Shown here: piece by piece, positions 1-6,843 of the stretch
Numbering within the stretch: position 1 is the stretch's first letter
Layout of the letters: every line of letters begins with the position of its first letter
DNA from: a virus
Length of the DNA: 30,102 bases
Reading direction: 5' to 3' (one strand)
IMG/VR virus record: IMGVR_UViG_3300009169_000065
Location: 1-30,102 of that record
The notes under the pieces: model-generated
What the model saw: the letters and a program-made list of their open reading frames with translations, nothing else
Database searches by the model: none
What the model was told of the DNA's origin: nothing
Program-made: the position numbers and the translations under genes

Positions 1-1
1 C

Positions 2-322
2 CAAGGATCGACCCCCGCCAAGAACCGCCAGCGGCTGGTCGATCAGTTCAACGACGCCGCCGGCCCACGGGTGCTGTTAGGGCAGCTGCACACGATGGGC
101 GCGGCGATCAATCCCCATGCGAACTGCAGCCACATGCTGTTTGTGGAGCGGGACTGGTCAGCCGCCGTGCTGGAGCAGGCGATCAACCGGGTGCGGCGGC
201 TGGGACAGACGCAGCACCAGCAGGTGGACTTCCTCGACTGCGACCACCCGCTGGACGCCCGCATGGCGCGCACCGCGAACCGCAAGCTGAAGTCGATGGG
301 CATCCTGATGGGAGACGTATGA
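2..322 (+). CDS. SNF2/DEAD-like helicase, C-terminal part (5' end outside window)
   Basis: Open from the left edge in frame 2, so this is the end of a larger gene. The 106 visible residues match the C-terminal RecA-like lobe of SNF2-type ATPases: an R..LV.QF segment, then LLGQLHTMGAAINPHA (motif V region), ERDWSAAVLEQAINRVRRLG (motif VI with the arginine finger region) and the 'RxGQ' signature RLGQTQ followed by a V-DFL strand. In phages such proteins sit in the replication module and are thought to remodel or unwind DNA near the polymerase and nuclease. The GTG at position 71 is internal and not a believable start, because the conserved lobe begins upstream of it. The stop overlaps the next start (ATGATG at 319). 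The family is well supported; the exact substrate cannot be told from this fragment. Confidence 0.85.
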   Translation, partial: QGSTPAKNRQRLVDQFNDAAGPRVLLGQLHTMGAAINPHANCSHMLFVERDWSAAVLEQAINRVRRLGQTQHQQVDFLDCDHPLDARMARTANRKLKSMGILMGDV

Positions 323-561
323 TGAAGAAGCCGAGCCTCACCCCGCTGGTCACACAGCGCGACGAGTATGCCGAGGATGCGATCCGCTTCCTGAACGAGG
401 CCCTGAAGCAGGCGACCGAGCGCCCGCAGTCTAGCATCGTCATCCACATGGTCGGTCGTGATGGGGTGGTGAAGACTTACTACTCCACACTCAACGCCGA
501 TGAGACTGTTGGCATGCTGGCGTCGGCCCAGCATTTCCTGATGGCTGGGACGCGCGACTGA
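319..561 (+). CDS. Small replication-module protein of unknown function
   Basis: An 80-residue protein that I do not recognise. The start is ATGATG overlapping the helicase stop; a GGAG seven bases before the second ATG suggests that 322 could be the true start. The middle (residues 15-35) is an acidic, probably helical stretch with EDAIRFLNEALKQA, followed by an IVIHMVGRDGVVKTYYS strand-like segment, so a small alpha/beta fold is likely. There are no cysteines, membrane segments or signal peptide. Its TGA overlaps the next ATG (TGATG), so it is translationally coupled between a helicase and a nuclease, which suggests a DNA-metabolism accessory role by context only. Confidence 0.75.
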   Translation: MMKKPSLTPLVTQRDEYAEDAIRFLNEALKQATERPQSSIVIHMVGRDGVVKTYYSTLNADETVGMLASAQHFLMAGTRD

Positions 562-1307
562 TGTCTGACCCAGCCAAGCTTCACAGCAGCCTCGTCGGCG
601 GCAGCAGCGCCGCGCGGGTACTCGGGTGCCCGGGGTCGGTGCCGCTGGTCTCGTCCTTCCTCTCCCGCCGGTCCTCTGGCGCGGCAGAGGAGGGCACGGC
701 CCTGCACCTCGCGATGGAGGCGGTGCTGGAGAACGACGTGGACCCATCGACGCTGATCGGCTCGACCTTCCACAAGTTGGAGATCACTGGGGAGCATGTA
801 ACCGAGTGCCTCGACCCGTGTTTCGCGCAGTTCCTCAAAATCGTCGGCCTGCGGGAGTTTGAACTTGAAGTCAACGCCCCCTTCCCCGGTATCCCGGGAG
901 CCTTCGGGACTGCCGACGTCGTCTACTTCGACGACGCGGGCCGGGTGCTGGGGATCATGGACTGGAAGTTCGGGTCGGGCCACAAGGTCGAGGCCCACGA
1001 CAACGCCCAGATGATGTTCTACCTGCTGTCGCAACTGAAGCGGCCCGACGTCCCGCCGCCGGACCCCGACCGCTCCTACGCGGCCACGATCTGCCAGCCG
1101 CGCCTGAACCACTTCGACACGGCCCACTACACCCTGCGTCAGCTGGAAAGCTTCGCCCGCAAGCTGCGGGCGGCGCTGAAGAAGACCGAGGTGGTCAAGG
1201 GGCCCTACTGCTACTTCTGCATCGCAAAGCCGATCTGCCCCCAGTTCTGGGGCAAGAAGGCAGAGCGGCTGAAGAGGGGGCTTGCTGCCGCCCCGACGAC
1301 CCGGTAG
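561..1307 (+). CDS. DUF2800-like PD-(D/E)XK nuclease with probable 4Fe-4S cluster
   Basis: A 248-residue protein of the RecB/Cas4-like nuclease superfamily, as found beside phage polymerases (DUF2800 type). The active-site pattern is visible: FGTAD (D119), then IMDWKFG (D134, K136), then an AQMMFYL helix with the RecB-type Gln (Q150). Four cysteines fit the AddB/Cas4 iron-sulfur arrangement: one N-terminal in LGCPGS (C23) and three near the C terminus in a C-x2-C-x5-C pattern (PYCYFCIAKPICP). Likely role: DNA end processing or recombination during phage replication in the cytoplasm. The start ATG overlaps the preceding TGA (TGATG). Size and motif spacing look complete. The exact biochemical polarity is unknown. 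Confidence 0.85.
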   Translation: MSDPAKLHSSLVGGSSAARVLGCPGSVPLVSSFLSRRSSGAAEEGTALHLAMEAVLENDVDPSTLIGSTFHKLEITGEHVTECLDPCFAQFLKIVGLREFELEVNAPFPGIPGAFGTADVVYFDDAGRVLGIMDWKFGSGHKVEAHDNAQMMFYLLSQLKRPDVPPPDPDRSYAATICQPRLNHFDTAHYTLRQLESFARKLRAALKKTEVVKGPYCYFCIAKPICPQFWGKKAERLKRGLAAAPTTR

Positions 1308-1353
1308 CCTCACCAAGCCCGCAAGGGTTCATGACACGAAGATAGGAAACAAC

Positions 1354-2052
1354 ATGACGAATGATCTGACCACGATGCGGACCCTGCGCTCCTCGATGCA
1401 GGCCTTCCGCAAGTCCACCCCCCGCTCCTCGACCGGCGCGGTGGGCTACCTGAAGTTCTCGAAGGGCGACTGGTCCTTCGGCAAGGACGACAGCCCCCTC
1501 GACCTCGAAGGCCTCTACGTCATGCATCCGCAGTCGCTGATGCACGGCTGGATTTGCTGGCGCGACGGCGCGCTCTTCAAGGAGTATCTGCACCCGTTCA
1601 CGGAGCAGCTGCCGCTGGAAAGCACCCTGACCCCCGCGCCGGAACCGAAGCCTGACAGCGACGACCAGCCCGGCTACCAGCACCAGATGGCCTTCCAGAT
1701 CGTGGCCATCGAGGGCAAGCAGAAGGGCCAGCAGTTCACGTTCAAGACCGGCACCGTCGGTGGCCGCTCGGCTGTGGATGCGATGGTTGACGTGCTGATG
1801 GCTCGCCTCGATGACGTCGAGGTGATGGGTGGCGGCGGCATCTACCCGGTGCTGGAGTTCGCCACCGACAGCTACAAGCACAAGACTAGGGGGAAAATCT
1901 TCGTGCCCGTGATCACCGTCGTCGGCTGGTCTACCAACGAGCCCGACGAGGAGATCGAGTGGATCGCGGAAGGCGAGGAGGAGCCCGAAGAGGTCGCCCC
2001 GCCGCCGCCCGCCGCCACTGGCCGCAAGCGGATCGCCCGCCCGGCTGCCTGA
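1354..2052 (+). CDS. Conserved phage replication-module protein, unknown function
   Basis: 232 residues starting at ATG 1354, chosen because AGGAAA lies five bases upstream; an extended reading from 1282 would lack a ribosome site and adds unlikely sequence. The N-terminal part has a KFSKGDWSFG segment and a Trp-rich LMHGWICWRDG stretch. The second half is strand-rich (GGIYPVLEFATD, then GKIFVPVITVVGW). It ends with an acidic run (EGEEEPEE) followed by Pro/Ala and a short basic tail. Similar proteins sit between nuclease and polymerase genes in other phages. That position, plus the strand-rich body and acidic linker, makes a single-strand DNA-binding role possible, but no OB-fold signature was demonstrated. 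It is followed by a strong hairpin, consistent with a need to be made in larger amount than the polymerase. Confidence 0.8.
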   Translation: MTNDLTTMRTLRSSMQAFRKSTPRSSTGAVGYLKFSKGDWSFGKDDSPLDLEGLYVMHPQSLMHGWICWRDGALFKEYLHPFTEQLPLESTLTPAPEPKPDSDDQPGYQHQMAFQIVAIEGKQKGQQFTFKTGTVGGRSAVDAMVDVLMARLDDVEVMGGGGIYPVLEFATDSYKHKTRGKIFVPVITVVGWSTNEPDEEIEWIAEGEEEPEEVAPPPPAATGRKRIARPAA

Positions 2053-2060
2053 CCTGCCTG

Positions 2061-2087
2061 CCCGTGTGCTGACCTGTCCGACACGGG
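2061..2087 (+). other. Inverted repeat upstream of a terminator-like hairpin
   Basis: CCCGTGT (2061-2067) and ACACGGG (2081-2087) form a perfect 7-bp stem with a 13-nt loop, just after the stop of the preceding gene and 7 nt before the stronger hairpin at 2095. The two could form tandem structures protecting the 3' end of the upstream transcript. It has no U-tract of its own. Confidence 0.5.
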
Positions 2088-2094
2088 CCAACTG

Positions 2095-2121
2095 GGGGGT
2101 GCTTCGGCACCCCCATCTTTT
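2095..2121 (+). terminator. Rho-independent terminator or attenuator between replication genes
   Basis: GGGGGTGC (2095-2102), loop TTCG, GCACCCCC (2107-2114), then ATCTTTT. An 8-bp perfect GC-rich stem closed by a stable TTCG tetraloop and followed by a short T-tract has the form of an intrinsic terminator on the + strand. It lies within the 84-nt gap between two genes of the same direction. The polymerase downstream must still be transcribed, so partial read-through is the likely design. Confidence 0.75.
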
Positions 2122-2136
2122 CCCGAGGAAACCCCC

Positions 2137-2328
2137 ATGACCATTTCACCGACGATTGCGTCGATCCGCATCCGTGCCGCCGAGACGGTCCGCGAGATCG
2201 AAGACATGATGAAGTACGACCTCCCGCAGGACCCCATCATCCGCGCCCTCTGCGACCGCCTGATCGTGGCGATGGAGAACGAGGCAGAGGTGTACGACAC
2301 CTGCCCCTACTGTGGGGTGAAGGTATGA
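2137..2328 (+). CDS. 63-residue protein with C-terminal CPYC knuckle
   Basis: Start at ATG 2137 preceded by GAGGAAA, placed directly after the terminator-like hairpin. The body is predicted helical (ETVREIEDMMKYDL, then RALCDRLIVAMENEAEVYD) and ends with DTCPYCGVKV, a single C-x2-C pair. One such pair cannot hold a zinc ion alone, so metal sharing with a partner or dimerisation is possible, or the pair is half of a degenerate zinc ribbon. The stop overlaps the polymerase start by four bases (ATGA), so the two are translationally coupled. I do not recognise the family; a polymerase accessory role is inference from coupling only. Confidence 0.75.
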   Translation: MTISPTIASIRIRAAETVREIEDMMKYDLPQDPIIRALCDRLIVAMENEAEVYDTCPYCGVKV

Positions 2329-4460
2329 TCTGGTTCGACAGCGAGACCCGGTCCACGCTCGACGTGACCGAGGTCGGCGCGCATGCGATGGCCGCCGACC
2401 CCACCCTCAAGATCATCTCGATGCACTGGGCCTACGACGACGGCCCGGTGCAGAACTGGCGCGGCATCTTCAGCCGGGGCGACGACCCCGACACCCAAGA
2501 CCCTTTGCCCGCAGAACTGTTTGACCGGATCGGCGCGGGTGAGGACATCTACATCTGGAACGAGGCCTTCGACCGGCTGGTCTGGAACGCCTGCGCGGCC
2601 CGTTACTTCAAAACCTACGACTATCCCGGCATGCCCCCTATCCAGCTGGAGCAGGTCATCGACGTCGCGGCGATGGCCCGCAGCCATAACCTGCCCGGCA
2701 AGCTGGAGACGTCGGCGGCGGTGTGGCTGCCCCGGGAGATGCAGAAGCTGGGGAACCAGTCCTTCCGCCCGCTCTGGTCAACACAGCGGCCCCTGACCAA
2801 GGCCGACTACGGCCTCTACTGCGAGATGCTGAAGTATGGCGACCACGACGTCGTCGCCATGCGGGCGATGGCCAAGATGATGCTGGCGTGGGACGAGGCC
2901 ACCCGCCGGGACTACATCGCCGCAGAGCGGATCAACATGCGGGGTGTGGGCGTCGATCTGGAGTGGGCGGCCAAGGCCGTCACTTTCCGCGAGGCGATCA
3001 CCACCGACGTCGGCCAGCGGCTGTCGGACCTGACCGACAAGGCCATCACCAGCGTCAGCCAGTATGTGCGGCACCGCAAGTGGGCCGAGGAGAAGATGAA
3101 GGCGGCGGGGTTCCTGCTGGTCGATGAGCAGATGTCGGTCACCAAGAAGAAGCTGCGGGCCGACGGGGCCGGGTACTACACCAAGGTCTCGAAGGGCTTC
3201 GACAAGAACGTCCGCGCGAAGCTGAAGCTTGTGCTGGAGGATGAGGCCCCCCGTGGGCTGTCGTGCCAGCCGGTGCTGGACCTGATCGACCTCCTCGATG
3301 AGGCCGCCGGGTCTGCGGCGGTGAAGTATGCGGCGGCCCTCGACCGCGCCAGCAAGGACGGCGTCCTGCGGGGGATGTACATCTGGTCGGGCGCGAGCCA
3401 GACCGGGCGCTTCAGCGCGGGCGGCATGCAGCCGCACAACCTGATCCGCAAGTCAGTGGACAGCCCCAGCGAGATGATCGGGCGGCTGATGGACGCGACG
3501 CCGGAGGAGGCGGCAGAGATCGCCAAGGCGGAGGGCCTGAACCTGAACGCACTGCTGGGCCGCCTGCTGCGGCCCACGCTGGTGCCGAGGGCCGAGGGCA
3601 ACGTGCAGGTGTGGGCCGACTGGTCCGCCATCGAGGCGCGCGTCTGTCCGTGGCTTTCAGGTGATGAAAGTGCGGAGCCGCTGCTCGATCTGTTCCGCAA
3701 CGGCAAGGACGTCTACCTTGTGCAGGCCGAGGCCATCGTCGGCCACCCGGTGCAGAAGGATGACTTCGAGCGGCAGCTGGGCAAGGTCGCCGTGCTGTCG
3801 CTGGGCTTCGGTGGCGCGGTCGGGGCCTACGCCGCGATGTCGAAGAACTACGGCATCCCGCCGATGCCACGGGAGCAGGTGCAGGACATCGTCGATGCGT
3901 GGCGCGAGGCGAACCCTTGGGCCCGCAAGTGGTGGGACGACCTCTGGACCGCCGCGATGGCCGCGATCAACTACCCCTGCGAGGAGTTCAAGGCGGGCCG
4001 GGTAAGCTTCACCTACCTGCCGGCGCTGCTTGACGGGACGCTGGTCATGTGGCTGCCCTGCGGTCGTCCGCTGTTCTACCCCTCGGCCCGCATCCAGAAC
4101 GTCTACCAAGGCAACGACGAGCGGCCCTCGACGGGGATCACCTTCCTGCATGCGGCCTTCGGTCGGGTGCCGCTGTGGTACGGCCAGCTGGCCGAAAACG
4201 CCACGCAGGCCACAGCCGCCTCGCTGCTGCGGGAGGCACTGGTCACGCTGGAGATGGGCAACGGCTGGGGCGGCGACATCGTGGCACACACCCACGACGA
4301 GATCGTGGTCGAGTGCCCCGAATGGAAGGTGCGGGACGTGGCGAAGGTGCTGGAGGCGGTGATGACCCATGTGCCCGACTGGGCACCCGGGCTGCCGCTG
4401 GCCGCCGAGGTGAAGGCGGGCTGGGCCTACTACGAGGCCGACAAGGAGTTGCTGGCCTAG
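2325..4460 (+). CDS. Family A DNA polymerase with 3'-5' exonuclease domain
   Basis: 711 residues, the phage replicative polymerase. The N-terminal exonuclease domain begins at once with FDSET (D5, E7 as the DxE pair), with a WNEAFDR motif near residue 80 and YGDHDVVAMR near 170. The polymerase domain shows motif A as WADWSAIEARV (D432), motif B as R483..K487, and motif C as HTHDEIVVE (H657-D658-E659). All catalytic carboxylates are present. In the O helix, the residue equivalent to E. coli Pol I Phe762 is Leu491 and the Tyr766 equivalent is Phe495. No 5'-nuclease domain is attached, as is normal for phage enzymes. The start overlaps the previous stop (ATGA). The stop TAG shares the palindrome CTAG with the opposing gene's stop, leaving no room for an intergenic terminator. 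Confidence 0.96.
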   Translation: MIWFDSETRSTLDVTEVGAHAMAADPTLKIISMHWAYDDGPVQNWRGIFSRGDDPDTQDPLPAELFDRIGAGEDIYIWNEAFDRLVWNACAARYFKTYDYPGMPPIQLEQVIDVAAMARSHNLPGKLETSAAVWLPREMQKLGNQSFRPLWSTQRPLTKADYGLYCEMLKYGDHDVVAMRAMAKMMLAWDEATRRDYIAAERINMRGVGVDLEWAAKAVTFREAITTDVGQRLSDLTDKAITSVSQYVRHRKWAEEKMKAAGFLLVDEQMSVTKKKLRADGAGYYTKVSKGFDKNVRAKLKLVLEDEAPRGLSCQPVLDLIDLLDEAAGSAAVKYAAALDRASKDGVLRGMYIWSGASQTGRFSAGGMQPHNLIRKSVDSPSEMIGRLMDATPEEAAEIAKAEGLNLNALLGRLLRPTLVPRAEGNVQVWADWSAIEARVCPWLSGDESAEPLLDLFRNGKDVYLVQAEAIVGHPVQKDDFERQLGKVAVLSLGFGGAVGAYAAMSKNYGIPPMPREQVQDIVDAWREANPWARKWWDDLWTAAMAAINYPCEEFKAGRVSFTYLPALLDGTLVMWLPCGRPLFYPSARIQNVYQGNDERPSTGITFLHAAFGRVPLWYGQLAENATQATAASLLREALVTLEMGNGWGGDIVAHTHDEIVVECPEWKVRDVAKVLEAVMTHVPDWAPGLPLAAEVKAGWAYYEADKELLA

Positions 4461-4795
4461 CGGCCACCCATCAGCATCGACATGAGGTCGGGTGGCATGC
4501 CCATGCCGCCCGGCCCGGGAGCGGGCGCAGGAGGGGCCATGCCGCCCTGCTGTGGCATCTCCATGCCCGGCGGGGGCATAGGCGCGCCCTGCGGGGGCTG
4601 TGGCGCGGCCTGCGGGGGCGAGGACATGGCGACGGGGTCGAAGCCCCGCAGCATCTCGTCCACGGCCTGCTTGGCCCCGGTGAAGGCCGGGGCGGGTGCC
4701 GGGCCGCTGCGGGGTGCGCCCCCGGCGATCTTGCCGATGAAGTCGCGGGCGGCAGGGTCCTGCATGGCCGCCTGCATCAGTGCGTTCAGGTCCAT
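4457..4795 (-). CDS. Pro/Gly/Met-rich protein at the 3' end of the late unit
   Basis: 112 residues. The first 50 look folded and helical (LMQAAMQDPAARDFIGKIA, later KQAVDEMLRGFD). The rest is a low-complexity tail rich in Pro, Gly, Gln and Met, ending in PDLMSMLMGGR. The start has a good GGAGG eight bases upstream. It is the last gene of the long leftward unit, 11 nt after the putative ejection protein, and converges on the polymerase gene with a 4-nt overlap of stop codons. The style resembles the protein at 18207-18593. It is probably a minor virion or assembly protein; the function is unknown. Confidence 0.75.
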   Translation of the reverse strand: MDLNALMQAAMQDPAARDFIGKIAGGAPRSGPAPAPAFTGAKQAVDEMLRGFDPVAMSSPPQAAPQPPQGAPMPPPGMEMPQQGGMAPPAPAPGPGGMGMPPDLMSMLMGGR

Positions 4796-4806
4796 CGGTG
4801 CCCCTC

Positions 4807-6843
4807 CTACGGTTCGGGTTGCGGCAGCGGTCGCCCGTAGGCGTCACGGCCAAACATCATGTCGAGCAGGCCGCCGCTGTTGGTGACCGCGCCCGACGGG
4901 TTGGTGGGGCTGGCAGCAGCCGCGCCGGCGGCACCCGTCAGCAGCCGTTCGAGGCTGGCGGTGTCGCCCCCCATGATGCGGCTGCGATCCAAAATCTCCT
5001 TGATGGCTGCAGCGCCTTGCGGACCGGAGGCCATAAGTTGCTGGCCGAGCGCGCGGAGGCCATCGTCGTTCAGGCCGCGCTCGTTGGCCACGAAGAGCCG
5101 CAGGGCGTCGTCCACCATCGTGGCGATGCGGGCGACAGTCGGCATGATCGGCCCGCTGCCCGTCTCACCCTTCAGGCGCGCCCCTGCAGCCCGCTGTCCC
5201 TCGGTGGTGCTGTTGCCTGCCAAGGCGTCCAGCAGGCGGGCCTCGCTCTTGGCGCGGGCACCTGCGGTGCGATCCATCGGGTTGATCGCCATCTCGTCGA
5301 TGTTGCGACCGAGGTAGCGACCGGGGTCCAGCATCTCGTCGATCAGGCTGGTATCGCGGCGGGCCTTGCCGACGTCTTCGCCGATCTTGGTGGCCGCCCC
5401 GAGGCGAGCGGCGTCCTTGGCGGGATCGGAAAGCTTGCCGAAGCCCAGCGCCAACTCGTCGGGCGACGTGCTGCGGGCCTTGAAGCCGAGGGGGAAGCCG
5501 ACGTCCTCGGCCTCCGCCATGTTGCTGTAGGCTGTCCGCAGCGGCCCCAGTGCCTTGGCTTCATCATCGACAGCGGCCCGCAGGGTGGTGCCCGCCTCGC
5601 TGACCCCCTTGGCGGTGGTCGTCGAGACGAGGCCACCGCCGGTGTAGGCGAGGTGCGCGTAGTCGTTCAGTTCCGACGTCAGCATCTCCGCCTCTCGGAT
5701 GGTCGGCGTCCGCAGCATCTCCATGCCCGTGGGGGTCTTCTTGAAAAGCGGCGGCATGCCGTTCGCCCGCAGTGCGGTGTTCAGCTTGTCGGCCATCTGC
5801 GGGGTGCGACCGACGGCGTCCAGCATGGCGTCAACGGTGCCCTGATCGCCGACAGCCCCCGCCGCGATGCGGGCGTCGTCCAGCGCAGTCCCGACAGTGC
5901 TGCGGGCGGTCTTCATGCCTTCAGTGGCGGCGGCGCGGAGGTTCGGCTCGCGGGCGAGACGAGGGCCCACCAGAGCCGTGCGGGCGTCCTGAACCGTCTG
6001 GCCCACGGCGGTGTCGAGGCGTTCCCCGGTGGCCTTGATCATCGCCGTGCCCGCGCCGGGGCTTTCGTTCTTGATGGCCCGGGCCACCATGCGGGTGGTG
6101 TCGTTCATCCCGGCGAGGCTTTCACCCGCGCTGATCCGCGCCACCACATCGTCGGTGGACATGCCAGACTGGGCAGCGATCTCGCGGATGTTCCGCTCGA
6201 CGGCAGTGGCAGTCGTGCGGCCAAGCTTGGCCGCCGCCTTGTTGACGAAGGGCTTCAGCATCGTGCCGAGGACCACATTGCCACCAGCCCCCAAGAGCGC
6301 ACCCGTCGGCGCAGCCTCGATGGCCGCCCCGATGCGGGGGCCGAAGCCCTCCGCACGACCGGACGCCTGCAGGCCAGCATCGACGGCCCCATATGCCGCC
6401 GGGCGCGCGACGGCCATCGCCCCACGCGCCAGCATGTTCTCGGCCTGCACCGCCCGGGCGGGTCCCGCCAACGCGCCCACGCCGGGGATCAGCGTCGGAG
6501 CCAGCGCGCCCGCGATCTCGCCCGTCAGGTATGCGCCGGGGTTCGACTGCGACAGGCGCGCCTGCTCGGCGCGCTGGCGGGCCTTGTAGGCTTCCCCAGT
6601 GTCGTCGGTGAGGCCGAGCCAGTTCCCGGCGTCCTTGGCGAGGCCGCCCATCTCCTCCGAGTAGCCGAAGGTCAGACCCTGCAGGCCGCCAGTTCCGAGG
6701 GCGCGCATGGTGTCGGAGGTGCCGCGCTCCTCGGGCGGCAGTTTCCAGACGTCGGCCCGGTTCGGTGCGCCTGCGGGCTTCTTGCCGGAGGGCCGCGCCT
6801 TGGCGGCCTTCTTGGCCTTGATGAGATCGTCGAAGGTGGTCAT
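4807..6843 (-). CDS. Putative internal virion / DNA-ejection protein (678 aa)
   Basis: A long Ala/Gly-rich protein in the tail-distal part of the late unit. The N terminus is basic (KAKKAAKARPSGKK), followed by a segment typical of large podophage internal proteins: GGLQGLTFGYSEEMGGLA near residue 52, then a tyrosine/arginine helix, NPGAYLTGEIAGALAPTLIP with a moderately hydrophobic patch around residues 108-125, and long helical stretches to the end. There is no signal peptide and no enzyme motif that I can name. It overlaps the preceding lysozyme-domain gene by 4 nt (ATGA), so the two are probably made in matched amounts. Size, helical content and grouping with 6840-9709 fit proteins stored in the capsid and injected to form a channel across the envelope. 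That role is inference. Confidence 0.8.
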   Translation of the reverse strand: MTTFDDLIKAKKAAKARPSGKKPAGAPNRADVWKLPPEERGTSDTMRALGTGGLQGLTFGYSEEMGGLAKDAGNWLGLTDDTGEAYKARQRAEQARLSQSNPGAYLTGEIAGALAPTLIPGVGALAGPARAVQAENMLARGAMAVARPAAYGAVDAGLQASGRAEGFGPRIGAAIEAAPTGALLGAGGNVVLGTMLKPFVNKAAAKLGRTTATAVERNIREIAAQSGMSTDDVVARISAGESLAGMNDTTRMVARAIKNESPGAGTAMIKATGERLDTAVGQTVQDARTALVGPRLAREPNLRAAATEGMKTARSTVGTALDDARIAAGAVGDQGTVDAMLDAVGRTPQMADKLNTALRANGMPPLFKKTPTGMEMLRTPTIREAEMLTSELNDYAHLAYTGGGLVSTTTAKGVSEAGTTLRAAVDDEAKALGPLRTAYSNMAEAEDVGFPLGFKARSTSPDELALGFGKLSDPAKDAARLGAATKIGEDVGKARRDTSLIDEMLDPGRYLGRNIDEMAINPMDRTAGARAKSEARLLDALAGNSTTEGQRAAGARLKGETGSGPIMPTVARIATMVDDALRLFVANERGLNDDGLRALGQQLMASGPQGAAAIKEILDRSRIMGGDTASLERLLTGAAGAAAASPTNPSGAVTNSGGLLDMMFGRDAYGRPLPQPEP

